From Corticimicrobacter sp040137905 (lineage in GTDB: Bacteria > Pseudomonadota > Gammaproteobacteria > Burkholderiales > Burkholderiaceae_B): a stretch of DNA of 64,000 bases. The notes under the pieces were generated by a model that was not told the origin of the DNA, searched no databases, and saw only the letters and a list, made by a program, of their open reading frames with translations. Every line of letters begins with the position of its first letter. Within the stretch, counting starts at the first letter, position 1. Below, piece after piece: positions 34,301-43,063 of this stretch. The position numbers and the translations under genes are program-made. The stretch lies in NCBI RefSeq assembly GCF_040137905.1, contig NZ_JBEFDG010000044.1, positions 1 through 64,000 of the forward strand. The letters run 5' to 3'.

Positions 34301-34990
34301 CGGGTCATGTTCGTCGAAGGCAAACAGCCTGCGTGTAAAGTCGCCCCGGATATCCAGCAGGCTTCCCATGCCCTGCGGCGGTTGTGCACGCAAGGCAAAA
34401 CGGTGCCTCAAACCCCGGTTGTAGACCTGAAAGGTCGCCTGCGATATACGCAGGGCAGGCAGCTTGCCCTGTGCATCAGTCCATTCGATGCTGGCCTGCT
34501 CGACCACCATGGCACGCTGTGCCAGCAACCATTGCAAACCCGCAGGCAGGCCCGAATGCCCCGTATCCTGACTGCCAGCCTCCAGCGTGAAGCCTGCCAC
34601 CCTCAGACGCCCATCCGCCAGGCGTCGGATCTGGATATCCGGCCGCTCGATACGCAGACTCAACAGGCGTGGCGACAGAGCCAGGACACTGCGCCAGGCG
34701 AAAACGGCATCAGCCTGCGGGATATCCAGCATCGTGGCGTTATCTGCCCCGGCAATCCGGACACCGCTCAAGGACAATTGAGGATGCAGCCCCCGCCAGT
34801 CAGCCTCGATCTTCTCGATGGTCAGCGGCACGCCCAGTACCCGACTGCTCATCTGCTCGATCTGCGGCTTCCAGCGTCCGATATCGGGCAGTACCCAATA
34901 GCGCAGCACCAGGATGGCCGCGGCCAGGGCCAGGTAAACGGCAAGCACGGCCACAAGCAGCCAGCGAAGGGATTTAAGCAGGATCGGCAC
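31391..34990 (-). CDS. yhdP: YhdP-family AsmA-like envelope protein (TIGR02099)
   Basis: 1199 residues. One N-terminal membrane helix (about 7-29: LRWLLVAVLAVYLALAAAIL) anchors a very long periplasmic beta-rich body, as in E. coli YhdP, one of the AsmA-like proteins that carry phospholipids to the outer membrane. Seen: VPLTIEKIEADWRGLHPQLSLSGVRI near the N-terminus, and at the C-terminus WHYDLDKIDGKLSIALEQGRFI and ARLLALLSVQSITRL, family hallmarks, then ALAVNPVVGIGALLTQWLF. The GTG start at 34990 has no obvious Shine-Dalgarno sequence; a T7 run lies just before it. It is convergent with argO. Confidence 0.93.
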   Translation of the reverse strand: MPILLKSLRWLLVAVLAVYLALAAAILVLRYWVLPDIGRWKPQIEQMSSRVLGVPLTIEKIEADWRGLHPQLSLSGVRIAGADNATMLDIPQADAVFAWRSVLALSPRLLSLRIERPDIQIRRLADGRLRVAGFTLEAGSQDTGHSGLPAGLQWLLAQRAMVVEQASIEWTDAQGKLPALRISQATFQVYNRGLRHRFALRAQPPQGMGSLLDIRGDFTRRLFAFDEHDPDSWKGTLYASLNDMDLASWQPWLTLPVSQGRGQAQVWLDFDGSLPTRLTLGAAFQNLAGEVESDRFAAGLLQFELDGRQGTKQDTVAQSGKDGLTLMRAIEARLSGYDWQARVRASQADLHLPEVFEHPDLHLNHAQAALALQRTGEGWTLTVEEAAFQNADAHITLRGNWRSGSGEAGMAALQGRILRASMPAIHRYLPLTVNADARLWLREGLLQGEIREADFDVRGDLAYFPFQERADAGDFNLKGQFQDAVIDYMPEPQDGTRWPALHDLRGTFGLARAALSLQVEAGRMPLAGDEIVLGPVSARIPNMEHHATLLLDGQTEGAAATYLALVRSSPLNHMTGEALSEAVGAGRWKLGLAFDMPLLHSVDTTVKGEIDPQGGSFRYMDDTPEMTALSGRVLFTETGIAMEQVAGQTLGGPVRISGKLGPRDPGLLFEGQASAAGLRDFMPMPALKRLKGGFDWQGRILQRGDDWTLSLSSSLQGLEADMPAPLAKTAQEAWPLEVRWSTPDATAQKAATANPDLRWLTVQAGDDLRLVLERNVRTPGPTYFRRGIISFARPADLPGSGLALAVKATHVDVDAWEQWLDETTLPPVKGSTRQPLWPVLDAVSVETPSMHLSGLNLQDVQARARMPQQGVWEAQIASRQMTGTAHWKESAGAVSGEVVARLQRLSLEPMEDDDKESLSTEFSDLPGIDLQVESFALWGRELGALRLKGRSLQRRAVWQLDELRVWNESGSLDASGVWHLAQDAEGEDARGLTVDLKLATSDLGGWLDHMGWPDLVGSGRGVVEGRLQWRDLPWHYDLDKIDGKLSIALEQGRFIGVNSRSARLLALLSVQSITRLGKGETPSLGVLQSGFPWDTIKGQVTFANGLGLTDDLRVAGPAATILLAGSANLVEQQWNLQAVVAPVLDVSGAAVATALAVNPVVGIGALLTQWLFKDPLARAMTTEYRVDGSWDDPQIEEAK

Positions 34991-35157
34991 AAAAAAACGG
35001 GGCAGAATGGAAACGATTCCGAGGTGTCTCCTTATACCCTGAAAACATCGCCAGACCCGGAAAATTCACACAAATTTCCATATACGAACAACCGTATGCG
35101 ACTGCACCATGCTGGGATATGATGTTCTCCTTTCAGCCTCTTTTTTCCCTAAACGCC

Positions 35158-35499
35158 ATGCCCCACTGCATCGTTCATTATTCCCGCCCGCTTGCCAGCC
35201 GGATTCCACCCGCACAACTGATCCAGACTGTCTACGCAAGCGCACTGGCCTCCGGCCTTTTCCAGGGAAAGGACATCAAGACGCGGGCCCTGGCCTTCGA
35301 GGATTATCAGACAGGCGAGCAACAGCAGGATTTCATTCATGTGGAAGTCCGCCTGTTGTCCGGTCGCACCCTGGAACAACGTACGGCTCTGTCCCGCCAT
35401 GTCATGGATGCCTTGCTGGCACTTGGTCAGCAGGATATCTCGCTGACCGTCCAGATCAGCGAGATGGAACGCGATAGCTACTCAAAGCATGTGAGCTGA
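35158..35499 (+). CDS. 5-carboxymethyl-2-hydroxymuconate isomerase (tautomerase superfamily)
   Basis: 113 residues starting at the ATG at 35158, chosen because the family needs Pro as the residue after Met (catalytic N-terminal proline): MPHCIVHYSRPL. Further family matches are FIHVEVRLLSGRTLEQRTALS (about 55-76) and ISLTVQISEMERDSYSKH. CHMI acts in homoprotocatechuate breakdown, but no other genes of that route are present, so this is an isolated paralogue with an uncertain substrate. The next gene starts 6 bases on. Confidence 0.88.
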   Translation: MPHCIVHYSRPLASRIPPAQLIQTVYASALASGLFQGKDIKTRALAFEDYQTGEQQQDFIHVEVRLLSGRTLEQRTALSRHVMDALLALGQQDISLTVQISEMERDSYSKHVS

Positions 35500-35505
35500 C
35501 ACAGC

Positions 35506-36684
35506 ATGTCCGCTCTGCCTGATCGTATGCGCGTATGGCTGCCGGTCATCGCGCTGGCCTTTGCCGCCTTCATTTTCAACACCACCGAATTCGTCCCGGT
35601 TGCCCTGCTGACCGATATCGCCACCAGTTTCGACATGCCTGTCGCCCAGGTCGGCTGGATGCTGACGATCTATGCCTGGGTCGTGGCCCTGGCCTCCCTG
35701 CCGTTCATGCTGCTGACCGGCAAGATGGAACGCAGAAAACTGCTGGTCGGCATTTTCCTTCTGTTCATTGCCAGCCATATCGTCTCCGGCATCGCCAACA
35801 GCTTTGCCATGCTGGTCGCCAGCCGCATCGGCATTGCGCTGGCACACGCCGTATTCTGGTCGATCACAGCCTCGCTGGCGGTGCGGCTGGCTCCTGAGGG
35901 CAAGCGCACTCAGGCCCTGAGCATCCTGGCGACCGGTACCGTGCTGGCCATGGTGCTGGGCATCCCGCTCGGACGGATGCTGGGTGAGGCACTGGGCTGG
36001 CGCATGACCTTCCTGGGCATCGCGGTGCTGGCCCTGATCGTCCTGATCGCACTGGTACGGCTGCTGCCCATCCTGCCAAGCCTGCGGGCCGGCACACTGC
36101 AGAGCCTGCCCGAACTGATGCGACGCCCGGCACTGATGAGTCTCTATCTGCTGACTGCCGTCGTGGTCACTGCGCACTTCACGGCCTACAGCTATATCGA
36201 ACCGTTTGCCCAGCGTGTCGCCGCCCTCGACAGCCAGACCACCACGCTGTTGCTGTTGCTGTTCGGCGGTGCCGGCATCATCGGCAGCGTCCTGTTCGGC
36301 CGCTACAGCAGCAGGCATCCGGCCGTGTTCACCCAGGTATCCGTCGCCCTGCTGGCCACCTGCCTGCTGCTGCTCTACCCGCTGGCACACCATCCTCTGC
36401 AATTGCTGGCGCTATGCGCGATCTGGGGCATGGTCATCCTCTGCGTCACCCTGAGCATGCAGGTCAAGGTACTGGCACTGGCACCGGACGCCACCGACGT
36501 GGCCATGTCGATTTTTTCCGGCATTTTCAACGTCGGCATCGGTGCGGGTGCCCTGCTGGGTGGCCAGGTCAGCCAGCACAGCGGGCTGGCCGATATCGGC
36601 ATTGCCGGCGGCATACTGGCATTGGCCGCACTGCTGTGGTGCGCGATGATGTTCCGCCGCTACGGAGCACAGTTGAAAGCATAG
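35506..36684 (+). CDS. sotB: MFS exporter, SotB/YdeA sugar-efflux type
   Basis: 392 residues, 12 predicted membrane helices. Seen: VIALAFAAFIFNTTEFVPVALL, close to the first helix of SotB (NTTEFVPVGLL), QVGWMLTIYAWVVALASLP, the loop 2-3 motif TGKMERRKLLVG, and the middle pattern SILATGTVLAMVLGIPLGRMLGE typical of drug/sugar antiporters. SotB exports arabinose and IPTG; other members export drugs. Likely co-transcribed with the CHMI-like gene (6 bases). Confidence 0.88.
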   Translation: MSALPDRMRVWLPVIALAFAAFIFNTTEFVPVALLTDIATSFDMPVAQVGWMLTIYAWVVALASLPFMLLTGKMERRKLLVGIFLLFIASHIVSGIANSFAMLVASRIGIALAHAVFWSITASLAVRLAPEGKRTQALSILATGTVLAMVLGIPLGRMLGEALGWRMTFLGIAVLALIVLIALVRLLPILPSLRAGTLQSLPELMRRPALMSLYLLTAVVVTAHFTAYSYIEPFAQRVAALDSQTTTLLLLLFGGAGIIGSVLFGRYSSRHPAVFTQVSVALLATCLLLLYPLAHHPLQLLALCAIWGMVILCVTLSMQVKVLALAPDATDVAMSIFSGIFNVGIGAGALLGGQVSQHSGLADIGIAGGILALAALLWCAMMFRRYGAQLKA

Positions 36685-36752
36685 CCACGGCTGCCACCCA
36701 TCTGCCGGAACTGCTACAGTCAGCGAACATCCTTTTCCTTTCATAGCGCCTC

Positions 36753-39506
36753 ATGAGCAGCCTGCCCGCCGAACTCACTCCCGCCCTCGCCTGGTCCGGG
36801 TACTTCAATCGTCGCCTGCAGGCGCGCCCGGAACTGGCTGACTGGCTGACCACGCATCTGCATGTACCCATCGATGGGGCATGCCTGACAAACTGGTACG
36901 ACACCCTGCGCCAGCAGCAGCCACATGAAAACGCCGCCGTCTGGCTGCGGCGATTGCGTGAGCAGACCTTCCTCGCCATCATGGCACGCGACCTGGGAGG
37001 ACAGGCCTCTCTCGAGGAAGTCACCGGTGCCATGACGGCACTGGCGGATCTTGCCGTGAATGCCGCCTACCGGCAGGTGGTCGAGGAAATGCGACCGACC
37101 CACGGCATGCCACGCGCGCCGGGCAGCAACCTGCCCCAGGAAATGATGATCGTCGGCATGGGCAAGCTGGGCGGCTGCGAGCTGAATGTTTCGTCCGACA
37201 TCGACCTGATCATGCTTTACGACGAAGAAGGCGAAACGGACGGACCACGCCGCATCAGCCATCATGAATATTATGGTCGGCTGACGCGGCGCATGATGCC
37301 CATTCTCTCCGAAAACACAGCTTGGGGCCATGTGTTCCGGACCGACCTGCGGCTACGGCCGGATGGCGATTCGGGGCCACTGGCCTGGAGCCTGGGCGCG
37401 CTCGAGCGCTATCTCGTCACCCAGGGCCGTGAATGGGAACGCTATGCCTGGCTCAAGGCCCGGCTGATGCCCTGCAAGGCGTTTGACGACAGTCAGCCCC
37501 AGGTACAGGAGCAACAGCTCGAAAGCCTGCGTCGCCCCTTCGTGTATCGCAAGTACTTCGATTTTGATGCTCTGTCGGCATTGCGCGACCTGCGCGAGCG
37601 CATCCGCCAGGACTGGCAACTGCGTGCCCTGCGCCGCAGCGGTCTGGAAACCGGCGACAACGTCAAGCTGGGTGCCGGCGGTATCCGGGAGATCGAATTC
37701 ATCGCCCAGCTTTTCCAGCTGGTGCGCGGCGGACGCATGCCCACCTTGCAGACCCGCAATCTGCTGCAGTCGCTGCACGCCGAACGCGAGGCCGGCCTGC
37801 TGCAACACGACACGGCGGATGCGCTGGAACAGGCCTACCGCTTTCTGCGACGCACCGAACATGCCCTGCAATACCGCGAAGACGAACAGACCCACCTGCT
37901 GCCGGCCGAAGCCGCCCAGCGGGCACGCCTGGCCGAGGCGCTGGGCCTGTCGCACGATGACTTCGAACACACACTGCGACAGCATCGCACGGTGGTCGAG
38001 ACCGCCTTTCGCGATGTCTTCAGACTGGCTGGCATGGAATCCGGCGAGCCGGCACCTTGCCTGAGCCTGCCGACACACAGCAGCCTGCCTGCTGACAAGG
38101 CACGTACCGACAACGATCTGGCCAGCCTGATACAGACACATTTTCCTGACCAGACAGAAGCCGTCATCGAACGCACCGAAGCGCTGCTGGGCAGTTCCCG
38201 CATCCGCCGCCTGCCGGAAACCAGCCGCCGCCGCCTGGAAGCCCTGCTGCCGGAGCTGGTCCAGGCAGCCGCCCAGACCGATGCACCCTGGGAGGCGCTC
38301 ACGCGTCTGTTCGACCTGGTGGAACACATCGCCCAGCGCAGCGTCTACCTGACCCTGATGACCGAATATCCGGGTACGCTGGTACGCATTGCCCGCCTGA
38401 TGTCGGCCAGCCCCTGGGCCGCCAAGAGCCTGATGCAATACCCCCTGCTGCTCGACGGCCTGCTCGACTGGCACTCCCTGATGGCACCGATCGACATGAC
38501 GCAGGTCGGCCAGCAACTGCGGGCCGGACTCGATGCCTGCCGGCTGCCCGACGGACAGCCGGATGTCGAGCACCAGATGGATCTGCTGCGTGACAGCAAA
38601 CACCAGATCAGCTTCCAGTTGCTGGCCCAGGACCTGGAAAACCTGCTCAGCGTCGAGGCACTGGCCGACCAGCTTTCGGCGCTGGCCGACATGCTGCTGG
38701 CGGAAATCCTCTATCGCAACTGGCCCTACCCCGAAACGCCCCATTTCGCCGTGATTGCCTATGGTCGCCTGGGCGGCAAGGAGCTGGGCTACGCCTCCGA
38801 CCTGGACCTGGTCTTTCTCTACGACGACGCGCATGAACTGGCCGGCCAGCGCTACGCCAAGCTCGGCCAGCGCCTCAGCCTGTGGCTCTCGACCATGACC
38901 CCTTCCGGCCGGCTCTACGAAATCGATCTGCGCCTGCGTCCCGACGGCAATGCCGGCCTGCTGGCGCTGCCGCTGGACGCTTTCGAGCAGTACCAGCGCA
39001 ACCATGCCTGGGTCTGGGAACACCAGGCACTCAGCCGGGCACGCTTCGCAGCCGGCGACGCCGACGTGGGAGCCCGCTTCGAGCAGATCCGACGCGAGAT
39101 CCTGCTGCTGCCACGCGACCCCGCCAATCTGGCCGACGAAATCCGCGCCATGCGGGTCAAGATCGACGAAGGCCATCCCAATCGCAGCGAACTGTTCGAC
39201 CTCAAGCACGACAGCGGTGGCATGGTCGATATCGAATTCATCGTGCAATACCTGGTCCTGCTGCACAGCCGGGTGCACCCGGAACTATTGGACAACCTGG
39301 GCAACATTACGCTCCTGCGGCTGGCGGGCGAAGCCGATCTGATCCCGCTCGAATTGGCACAGCGTGTGGCCGATGCCTACCGGGCCTATCGTGCCATGCA
39401 ACACCGGATGCGCCTGCAGGGTGCCGAGAAGGCGCGCATCGATCCGGGCCGCTTCGATACGGAACGACAACAGGTCAGGACGCTCTGGCAACATGTGCTG
39501 GGCTGA
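36753..39506 (+). CDS. glnE: Bifunctional glutamine synthetase adenylyltransferase/deadenylase
   Basis: 917 residues, two nucleotidyltransferase units in tandem. The N-terminal deadenylase unit has VGMGKLGGCELNVSSDIDLI (about 133-152) and DLRLRPDGDSGPLAW; the C-terminal adenylase unit has AYGRLGGKELGYASDLDLVF (about 669-688) and DLRLRPDGNAGLLALPLDAF. Each has the GxG...DxD catalytic pattern. A helical regulatory linker joins them. It turns glutamine synthetase off and on in response to PII and glutamine. It is 68 bases after the MFS gene. Confidence 0.97.
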   Translation: MSSLPAELTPALAWSGYFNRRLQARPELADWLTTHLHVPIDGACLTNWYDTLRQQQPHENAAVWLRRLREQTFLAIMARDLGGQASLEEVTGAMTALADLAVNAAYRQVVEEMRPTHGMPRAPGSNLPQEMMIVGMGKLGGCELNVSSDIDLIMLYDEEGETDGPRRISHHEYYGRLTRRMMPILSENTAWGHVFRTDLRLRPDGDSGPLAWSLGALERYLVTQGREWERYAWLKARLMPCKAFDDSQPQVQEQQLESLRRPFVYRKYFDFDALSALRDLRERIRQDWQLRALRRSGLETGDNVKLGAGGIREIEFIAQLFQLVRGGRMPTLQTRNLLQSLHAEREAGLLQHDTADALEQAYRFLRRTEHALQYREDEQTHLLPAEAAQRARLAEALGLSHDDFEHTLRQHRTVVETAFRDVFRLAGMESGEPAPCLSLPTHSSLPADKARTDNDLASLIQTHFPDQTEAVIERTEALLGSSRIRRLPETSRRRLEALLPELVQAAAQTDAPWEALTRLFDLVEHIAQRSVYLTLMTEYPGTLVRIARLMSASPWAAKSLMQYPLLLDGLLDWHSLMAPIDMTQVGQQLRAGLDACRLPDGQPDVEHQMDLLRDSKHQISFQLLAQDLENLLSVEALADQLSALADMLLAEILYRNWPYPETPHFAVIAYGRLGGKELGYASDLDLVFLYDDAHELAGQRYAKLGQRLSLWLSTMTPSGRLYEIDLRLRPDGNAGLLALPLDAFEQYQRNHAWVWEHQALSRARFAAGDADVGARFEQIRREILLLPRDPANLADEIRAMRVKIDEGHPNRSELFDLKHDSGGMVDIEFIVQYLVLLHSRVHPELLDNLGNITLLRLAGEADLIPLELAQRVADAYRAYRAMQHRMRLQGAEKARIDPGRFDTERQQVRTLWQHVLG

Positions 39507-39566
39507 GAATGCGATAATGGAGGATTGTCCATCAGCCCAGGCCGGCCCGTTGCGCCGGACAGAGCC

Positions 39567-40244
39567 ATGACCGATTTCAAACGTACCAAACTCGAGCTGC
39601 CCGAAGGCCGCAGCAAAGTGCTGATGCACTCCTGTTGCGCGCCCTGTTCCGGCGAAGTCATGGAAGCCATGACGGCCTCGGGCATCGACTACAGCATTTT
39701 CTTCTACAACCCCAACATCCATCCGGTGCGCGAATACGAAATCCGCAAGGAAGAAAACATCCGATTCGCGCAGAAGCACAACATTCCCTTCATCGATGCC
39801 GACTACGACATGGACAACTGGTTCGACCGTGTCAAGGGCCTTGAAGACGCCCCCGAGCGTGGCGAACGCTGCACCGTCTGCTTCGACATGCGTTTCGAGC
39901 GTGCTGCGCTCTATGCACACGAGCATGGATTCGATACCCTGACCAGCGCCCTCGGCATCTCGCGCTGGAAAGACATGAACCAGATCAACGGCTGCGGCGA
40001 ACGTGCCGCTGCCCGCTACCCCGACCTGGTCTACTGGGCCTACAACTGGCGCAAGGGCGGCGGTTCTCAGCGCATGATCCAGATCAGCAAGCGCGAAGAG
40101 TTCTACCAGCAGGAATACTGCGGCTGCGTGTACTCGCTGCGCGACACCAACCGCTGGCGTCGCGAGCATGGCCGCGAGCGCATCAAGATCGGCGTCAAGT
40201 ACTACGGGCAAGAAGAAACGCTGGGCGAGGACACGCCGCGATAG
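39567..40244 (+). CDS. queH: Epoxyqueuosine reductase QueH
   Basis: 225 residues from the ATG at 39567 (MTDFKRTKLELP); an in-frame upstream GTG/ATG frame is not conserved. QueH (DUF208) reduces epoxyqueuosine to queuosine in tRNA and replaces the unrelated QueG. Seen: the metal-binding cysteines HSCCAPCSGEVM (about 27-38), YNPNIHPVREYEIRKEEN, and the paired cysteines RCTVCFDMRF (about 105) and QEYCGCVYSL (about 190). The product acts on tRNAs with GUN anticodons. It is 60 bases after glnE. Confidence 0.95.
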   Translation: MTDFKRTKLELPEGRSKVLMHSCCAPCSGEVMEAMTASGIDYSIFFYNPNIHPVREYEIRKEENIRFAQKHNIPFIDADYDMDNWFDRVKGLEDAPERGERCTVCFDMRFERAALYAHEHGFDTLTSALGISRWKDMNQINGCGERAAARYPDLVYWAYNWRKGGGSQRMIQISKREEFYQQEYCGCVYSLRDTNRWRREHGRERIKIGVKYYGQEETLGEDTPR

Positions 40245-40259
40245 ACTGTTCGGCAGGGA

Positions 40260-42938
40260 TCAAGGCATGCTCCCCTGCCAGTAACGCCGCCGCCGTTGCC
40301 GCTCGGCCTGCACCGCCAGACCGGTCGCATCGGAGCGTACCATCACGGCCCCCTCCAGATCCGTACGCCAGAATCTCGCGCCAGCCTGCTGCCAGCGCTG
40401 CTCGACATCGGGATGCGGATGTCCGAACCGATTGAAGCGTCCGCTTTGGGCTATAACGTGGCGCGCCGCCGTCGCACGGACGAACAGATTGCCGGACGAT
40501 GTCCGCGCCCCATGATGGCCTGCCAGCACCACCTCGCTGCGCAGTTGTTGCCCCTCGGTTTCAACCAGCAGACGTTCTTCCTGCACACCGATATCGCCCG
40601 TCAGCAATGCACGGTGATACTGCCCCTCGACCTGCAGCACGCAACTCTGGGCATTGCCTGAGCGAATGGGCAGCGCGTCCGTGCCCTGCGGATGCAGAAA
40701 GCGAAATCGGACACCATCCAGTTCCCAGTGCATCCCTGCCCGACAAGGCAATCTGTGCGATGGCAACCCGGCATCCGCCGGCAAGCGCTGTGCGGCCAGA
40801 TCAAACGAGGCAAAACCGTAGCGCACGGGGACATGCCGCAGCAGCCCTGGCAAGCCGCCCGAATGATCGCTGTCGGCATGGGAAACCACCAGCACATCCA
40901 GACCCGTGATACCACTTGCCCGCAAATAGGGATACACCACCCGTTCACCTGCATCACTCCCTGGGCCATAGGGCAGCCCCGTATCGAACAGCAGCGCATG
41001 CCGCGCTGTTGCCACGACAATGGCCGATCCCTGCCCCACGTCCAGCGCCGTCAGGCTCCAGCTCCCAGGGGTCATCGTTTCCGGCCGCCAGAACAGGGCC
41101 GGCATCAGCAGGGTCACTCCGCACAGTTTTCCGAACACCCCCGCAGGCAGCAGCAGGATGATGGCTCCCATCACCCCCAGCAAAGTCAGCCACCACGGGG
41201 CTGCAGCCGTATCCAGCAGCCCCGTCTCGAAGCTCGACAACCAGTCTATCCACAACATCAACGCCACGAAGATAGCCTGCCCCAGATCCAGCGCATGCGC
41301 CGCCATTCCCTGTCCCCACGCGGGCAACATGCCCAGGGCCGCCCCGATCAATGCCAGCGGTGTCACGAGAAAACTGACCAGCGGAATCGCCAACGCATTG
41401 GCCAGTGGCGACAGCAGAGGCACCTGCTGGAACATGGCCGCCAACACAGGCACCAGCGCCATGCTGATGGCCAGTTGCAGCCGGGTACCCTGCCACAAGC
41501 TGCTGACCTGCTGCCGGGCGACATGGCGGCATGCCACATTCCAGCGCTCGGCACGGGATACGGCAATCGCTGGCGGGCTGAACAACTCAACGTATTCCTG
41601 CCAGGCCCGGTCCGCTTCCGTACCGGGTACCTCGCCTGAAGCATCTCGTCCGGAGTGTAGTGTTCGTTGGCTGACCTGCGCGGCATCACGAGACAGCCAG
41701 CGCCCCTGGGACGCCAGCATCAGCACGCCAACGGCACCGAAAGACAGCCAGAACCCTTGCGCCAGCACCGCCCACGGATCAAACAGCAGCACGATGACTG
41801 CAGCCAGGGCCAATACCCGCGACAGGCTGAGTGGCAGTTGCAGCAAGGCGCACACAGCCACCACCGCCAGCATGAAAAATGTCCGCTGGGCCGGCACGCC
41901 CCAGCCTGCCAGCAGGCAATACAGCCAGGCTACCCACAAGGCGCAGCAGGCTGCCGGTATCTGCGCAGGGCAGCGTGCAGCCAGCGGCACCCCACGCCAG
42001 GACAGCCTTTTCCAGAGATAAAGCGCCAGCCCGCCACCCAGCGCGGCCACCATGGTGACATGCAGTCCACTGATGGAGACCAGATGGGTAATACCGCTGC
42101 GATTGAAGGTCGCCCAATCTTGTGCCGACACGCCGGCCTGATCCCCCAGTGCCAGGGCAACCAGCACTGCGCCGTAGCGTGACCCGGCCAGATGATGCTG
42201 CATGCCCGCACGCACCGCATGCCGCACCTGCTGCACCCGGATCGACCACGAAGGCACCACATGACTATCCTGCATAACCGGGGTACCACGCACCGTGCCC
42301 ACCGCACGGATCGCCTTCTGGAACATCCAGCCTTCGTAATCGAACCCATGTGGATTGCGGCTGCCATACGGGCTGCGCATGTTCAACGCCATGCTCCAGA
42401 CCTGCCCAGGCACCACCTCTGGCAACGACGACTCGGCCCCAGCCTGCCCATCCCTGTCGGTTGCCCCCCCGCCCTCAGGAGCACCTCGTTCGACCGACCG
42501 GTATCCAGGCGCATACCAGACAACCTGGATACGTCCAGGCAAGCCCGCAGGCCGGCTGTCCAGCACCTCGGCCTCGAACCGGACCTGCCCTGCATCGGCA
42601 TCGGGCAGGCTGACCACGCGCAGTGCCACCCGAAAGACCTGATCCTGTTCACTGGCAGGCAGGGACTGCGCCATGCGATCAAGTGCCTGCAGATGCGCCA
42701 GCCCGATTGCCAGCCCCCATGCTGCGCCCCACAGTCCGGCAACTTGCCAGAGTCGCCGCCGGTGGCAGCCAGCGCGGTCGCGACGCTGGAGACAGGCAGC
42801 CCGGCACCAGCAACCCAGGCTCCAGAGCCCGGCAAGCAACAGGCATCCCCAGGCCAGCGGTCGAGGCGGCAAGGCCGACCAATGCTGTACCCAGGCCGTG
42901 CCCAGCACGAACACGACTGCCGCTCCTCGACCTGTCAT
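40260..42938 (-). CDS. comEC: ComEC/Rec2 DNA internalisation channel
   Basis: 892 residues from the ATG at 42938 with GGGAG five to six bases before it; a GTG at 42950 coincides with that ribosome-binding site. Order: N-terminal helices and DUF4131-type domain (about 1-220), the competence channel (about 255-560) with GITHLVSISGLHVTMVAALGGG and LLAGWGVPAQRTFFMLAVVA, and a C-terminal metallo-beta-lactamase-like domain with VVSHADSDHSGGL (H-x-D-x-D-H) and LLTGDIGVQEERLL. It carries single-stranded DNA across the inner membrane during transformation. It is downstream of tatD. Confidence 0.95.
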   Translation of the reverse strand: MTGRGAAVVFVLGTAWVQHWSALPPRPLAWGCLLLAGLWSLGCWCRAACLQRRDRAGCHRRRLWQVAGLWGAAWGLAIGLAHLQALDRMAQSLPASEQDQVFRVALRVVSLPDADAGQVRFEAEVLDSRPAGLPGRIQVVWYAPGYRSVERGAPEGGGATDRDGQAGAESSLPEVVPGQVWSMALNMRSPYGSRNPHGFDYEGWMFQKAIRAVGTVRGTPVMQDSHVVPSWSIRVQQVRHAVRAGMQHHLAGSRYGAVLVALALGDQAGVSAQDWATFNRSGITHLVSISGLHVTMVAALGGGLALYLWKRLSWRGVPLAARCPAQIPAACCALWVAWLYCLLAGWGVPAQRTFFMLAVVAVCALLQLPLSLSRVLALAAVIVLLFDPWAVLAQGFWLSFGAVGVLMLASQGRWLSRDAAQVSQRTLHSGRDASGEVPGTEADRAWQEYVELFSPPAIAVSRAERWNVACRHVARQQVSSLWQGTRLQLAISMALVPVLAAMFQQVPLLSPLANALAIPLVSFLVTPLALIGAALGMLPAWGQGMAAHALDLGQAIFVALMLWIDWLSSFETGLLDTAAAPWWLTLLGVMGAIILLLPAGVFGKLCGVTLLMPALFWRPETMTPGSWSLTALDVGQGSAIVVATARHALLFDTGLPYGPGSDAGERVVYPYLRASGITGLDVLVVSHADSDHSGGLPGLLRHVPVRYGFASFDLAAQRLPADAGLPSHRLPCRAGMHWELDGVRFRFLHPQGTDALPIRSGNAQSCVLQVEGQYHRALLTGDIGVQEERLLVETEGQQLRSEVVLAGHHGARTSSGNLFVRATAARHVIAQSGRFNRFGHPHPDVEQRWQQAGARFWRTDLEGAVMVRSDATGLAVQAERQRRRRYWQGSMP

Positions 42939-42941
42939 TGG

Positions 42942-42985
42942 ATCTCCCACCGTCTGCCGGCATGCTAGCCGGGAAGATGGGAGAT
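42942..42985 (-). promoter_or_regulatory. Stem-loop that can sequester the comEC ribosome-binding site
   Basis: In the comEC messenger, ATCTCCCA (42985-42978) can pair with TGGGAGAT (42949-42942), which contains the GGGAG Shine-Dalgarno. Between them CCGGC/GCCGG forms an inner stem with the loop TAGCAT. The 3' arm ends four bases before the ATG. This would hold translation off unless opened. Confidence 0.5.
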
Positions 42986-43063
42986 GAAGTGTTCAGTGCG
43001 TCATTTGGGCGCGGCTGTTCTTGCGGCTACAGGAAGCCAGTACCCATGACTTCGCATACCCTT

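Noticed and set aside
31391..34990. Possible tandem repeats in the long AsmA-like protein
   Set aside because: Beta-strand periodicity gives loose resemblance, but no repeated DNA or protein unit is evident.
37353..39278. 641-codon minus-strand frame
   Set aside because: Antisense shadow of glnE; its composition follows from the codon bias of the real gene.
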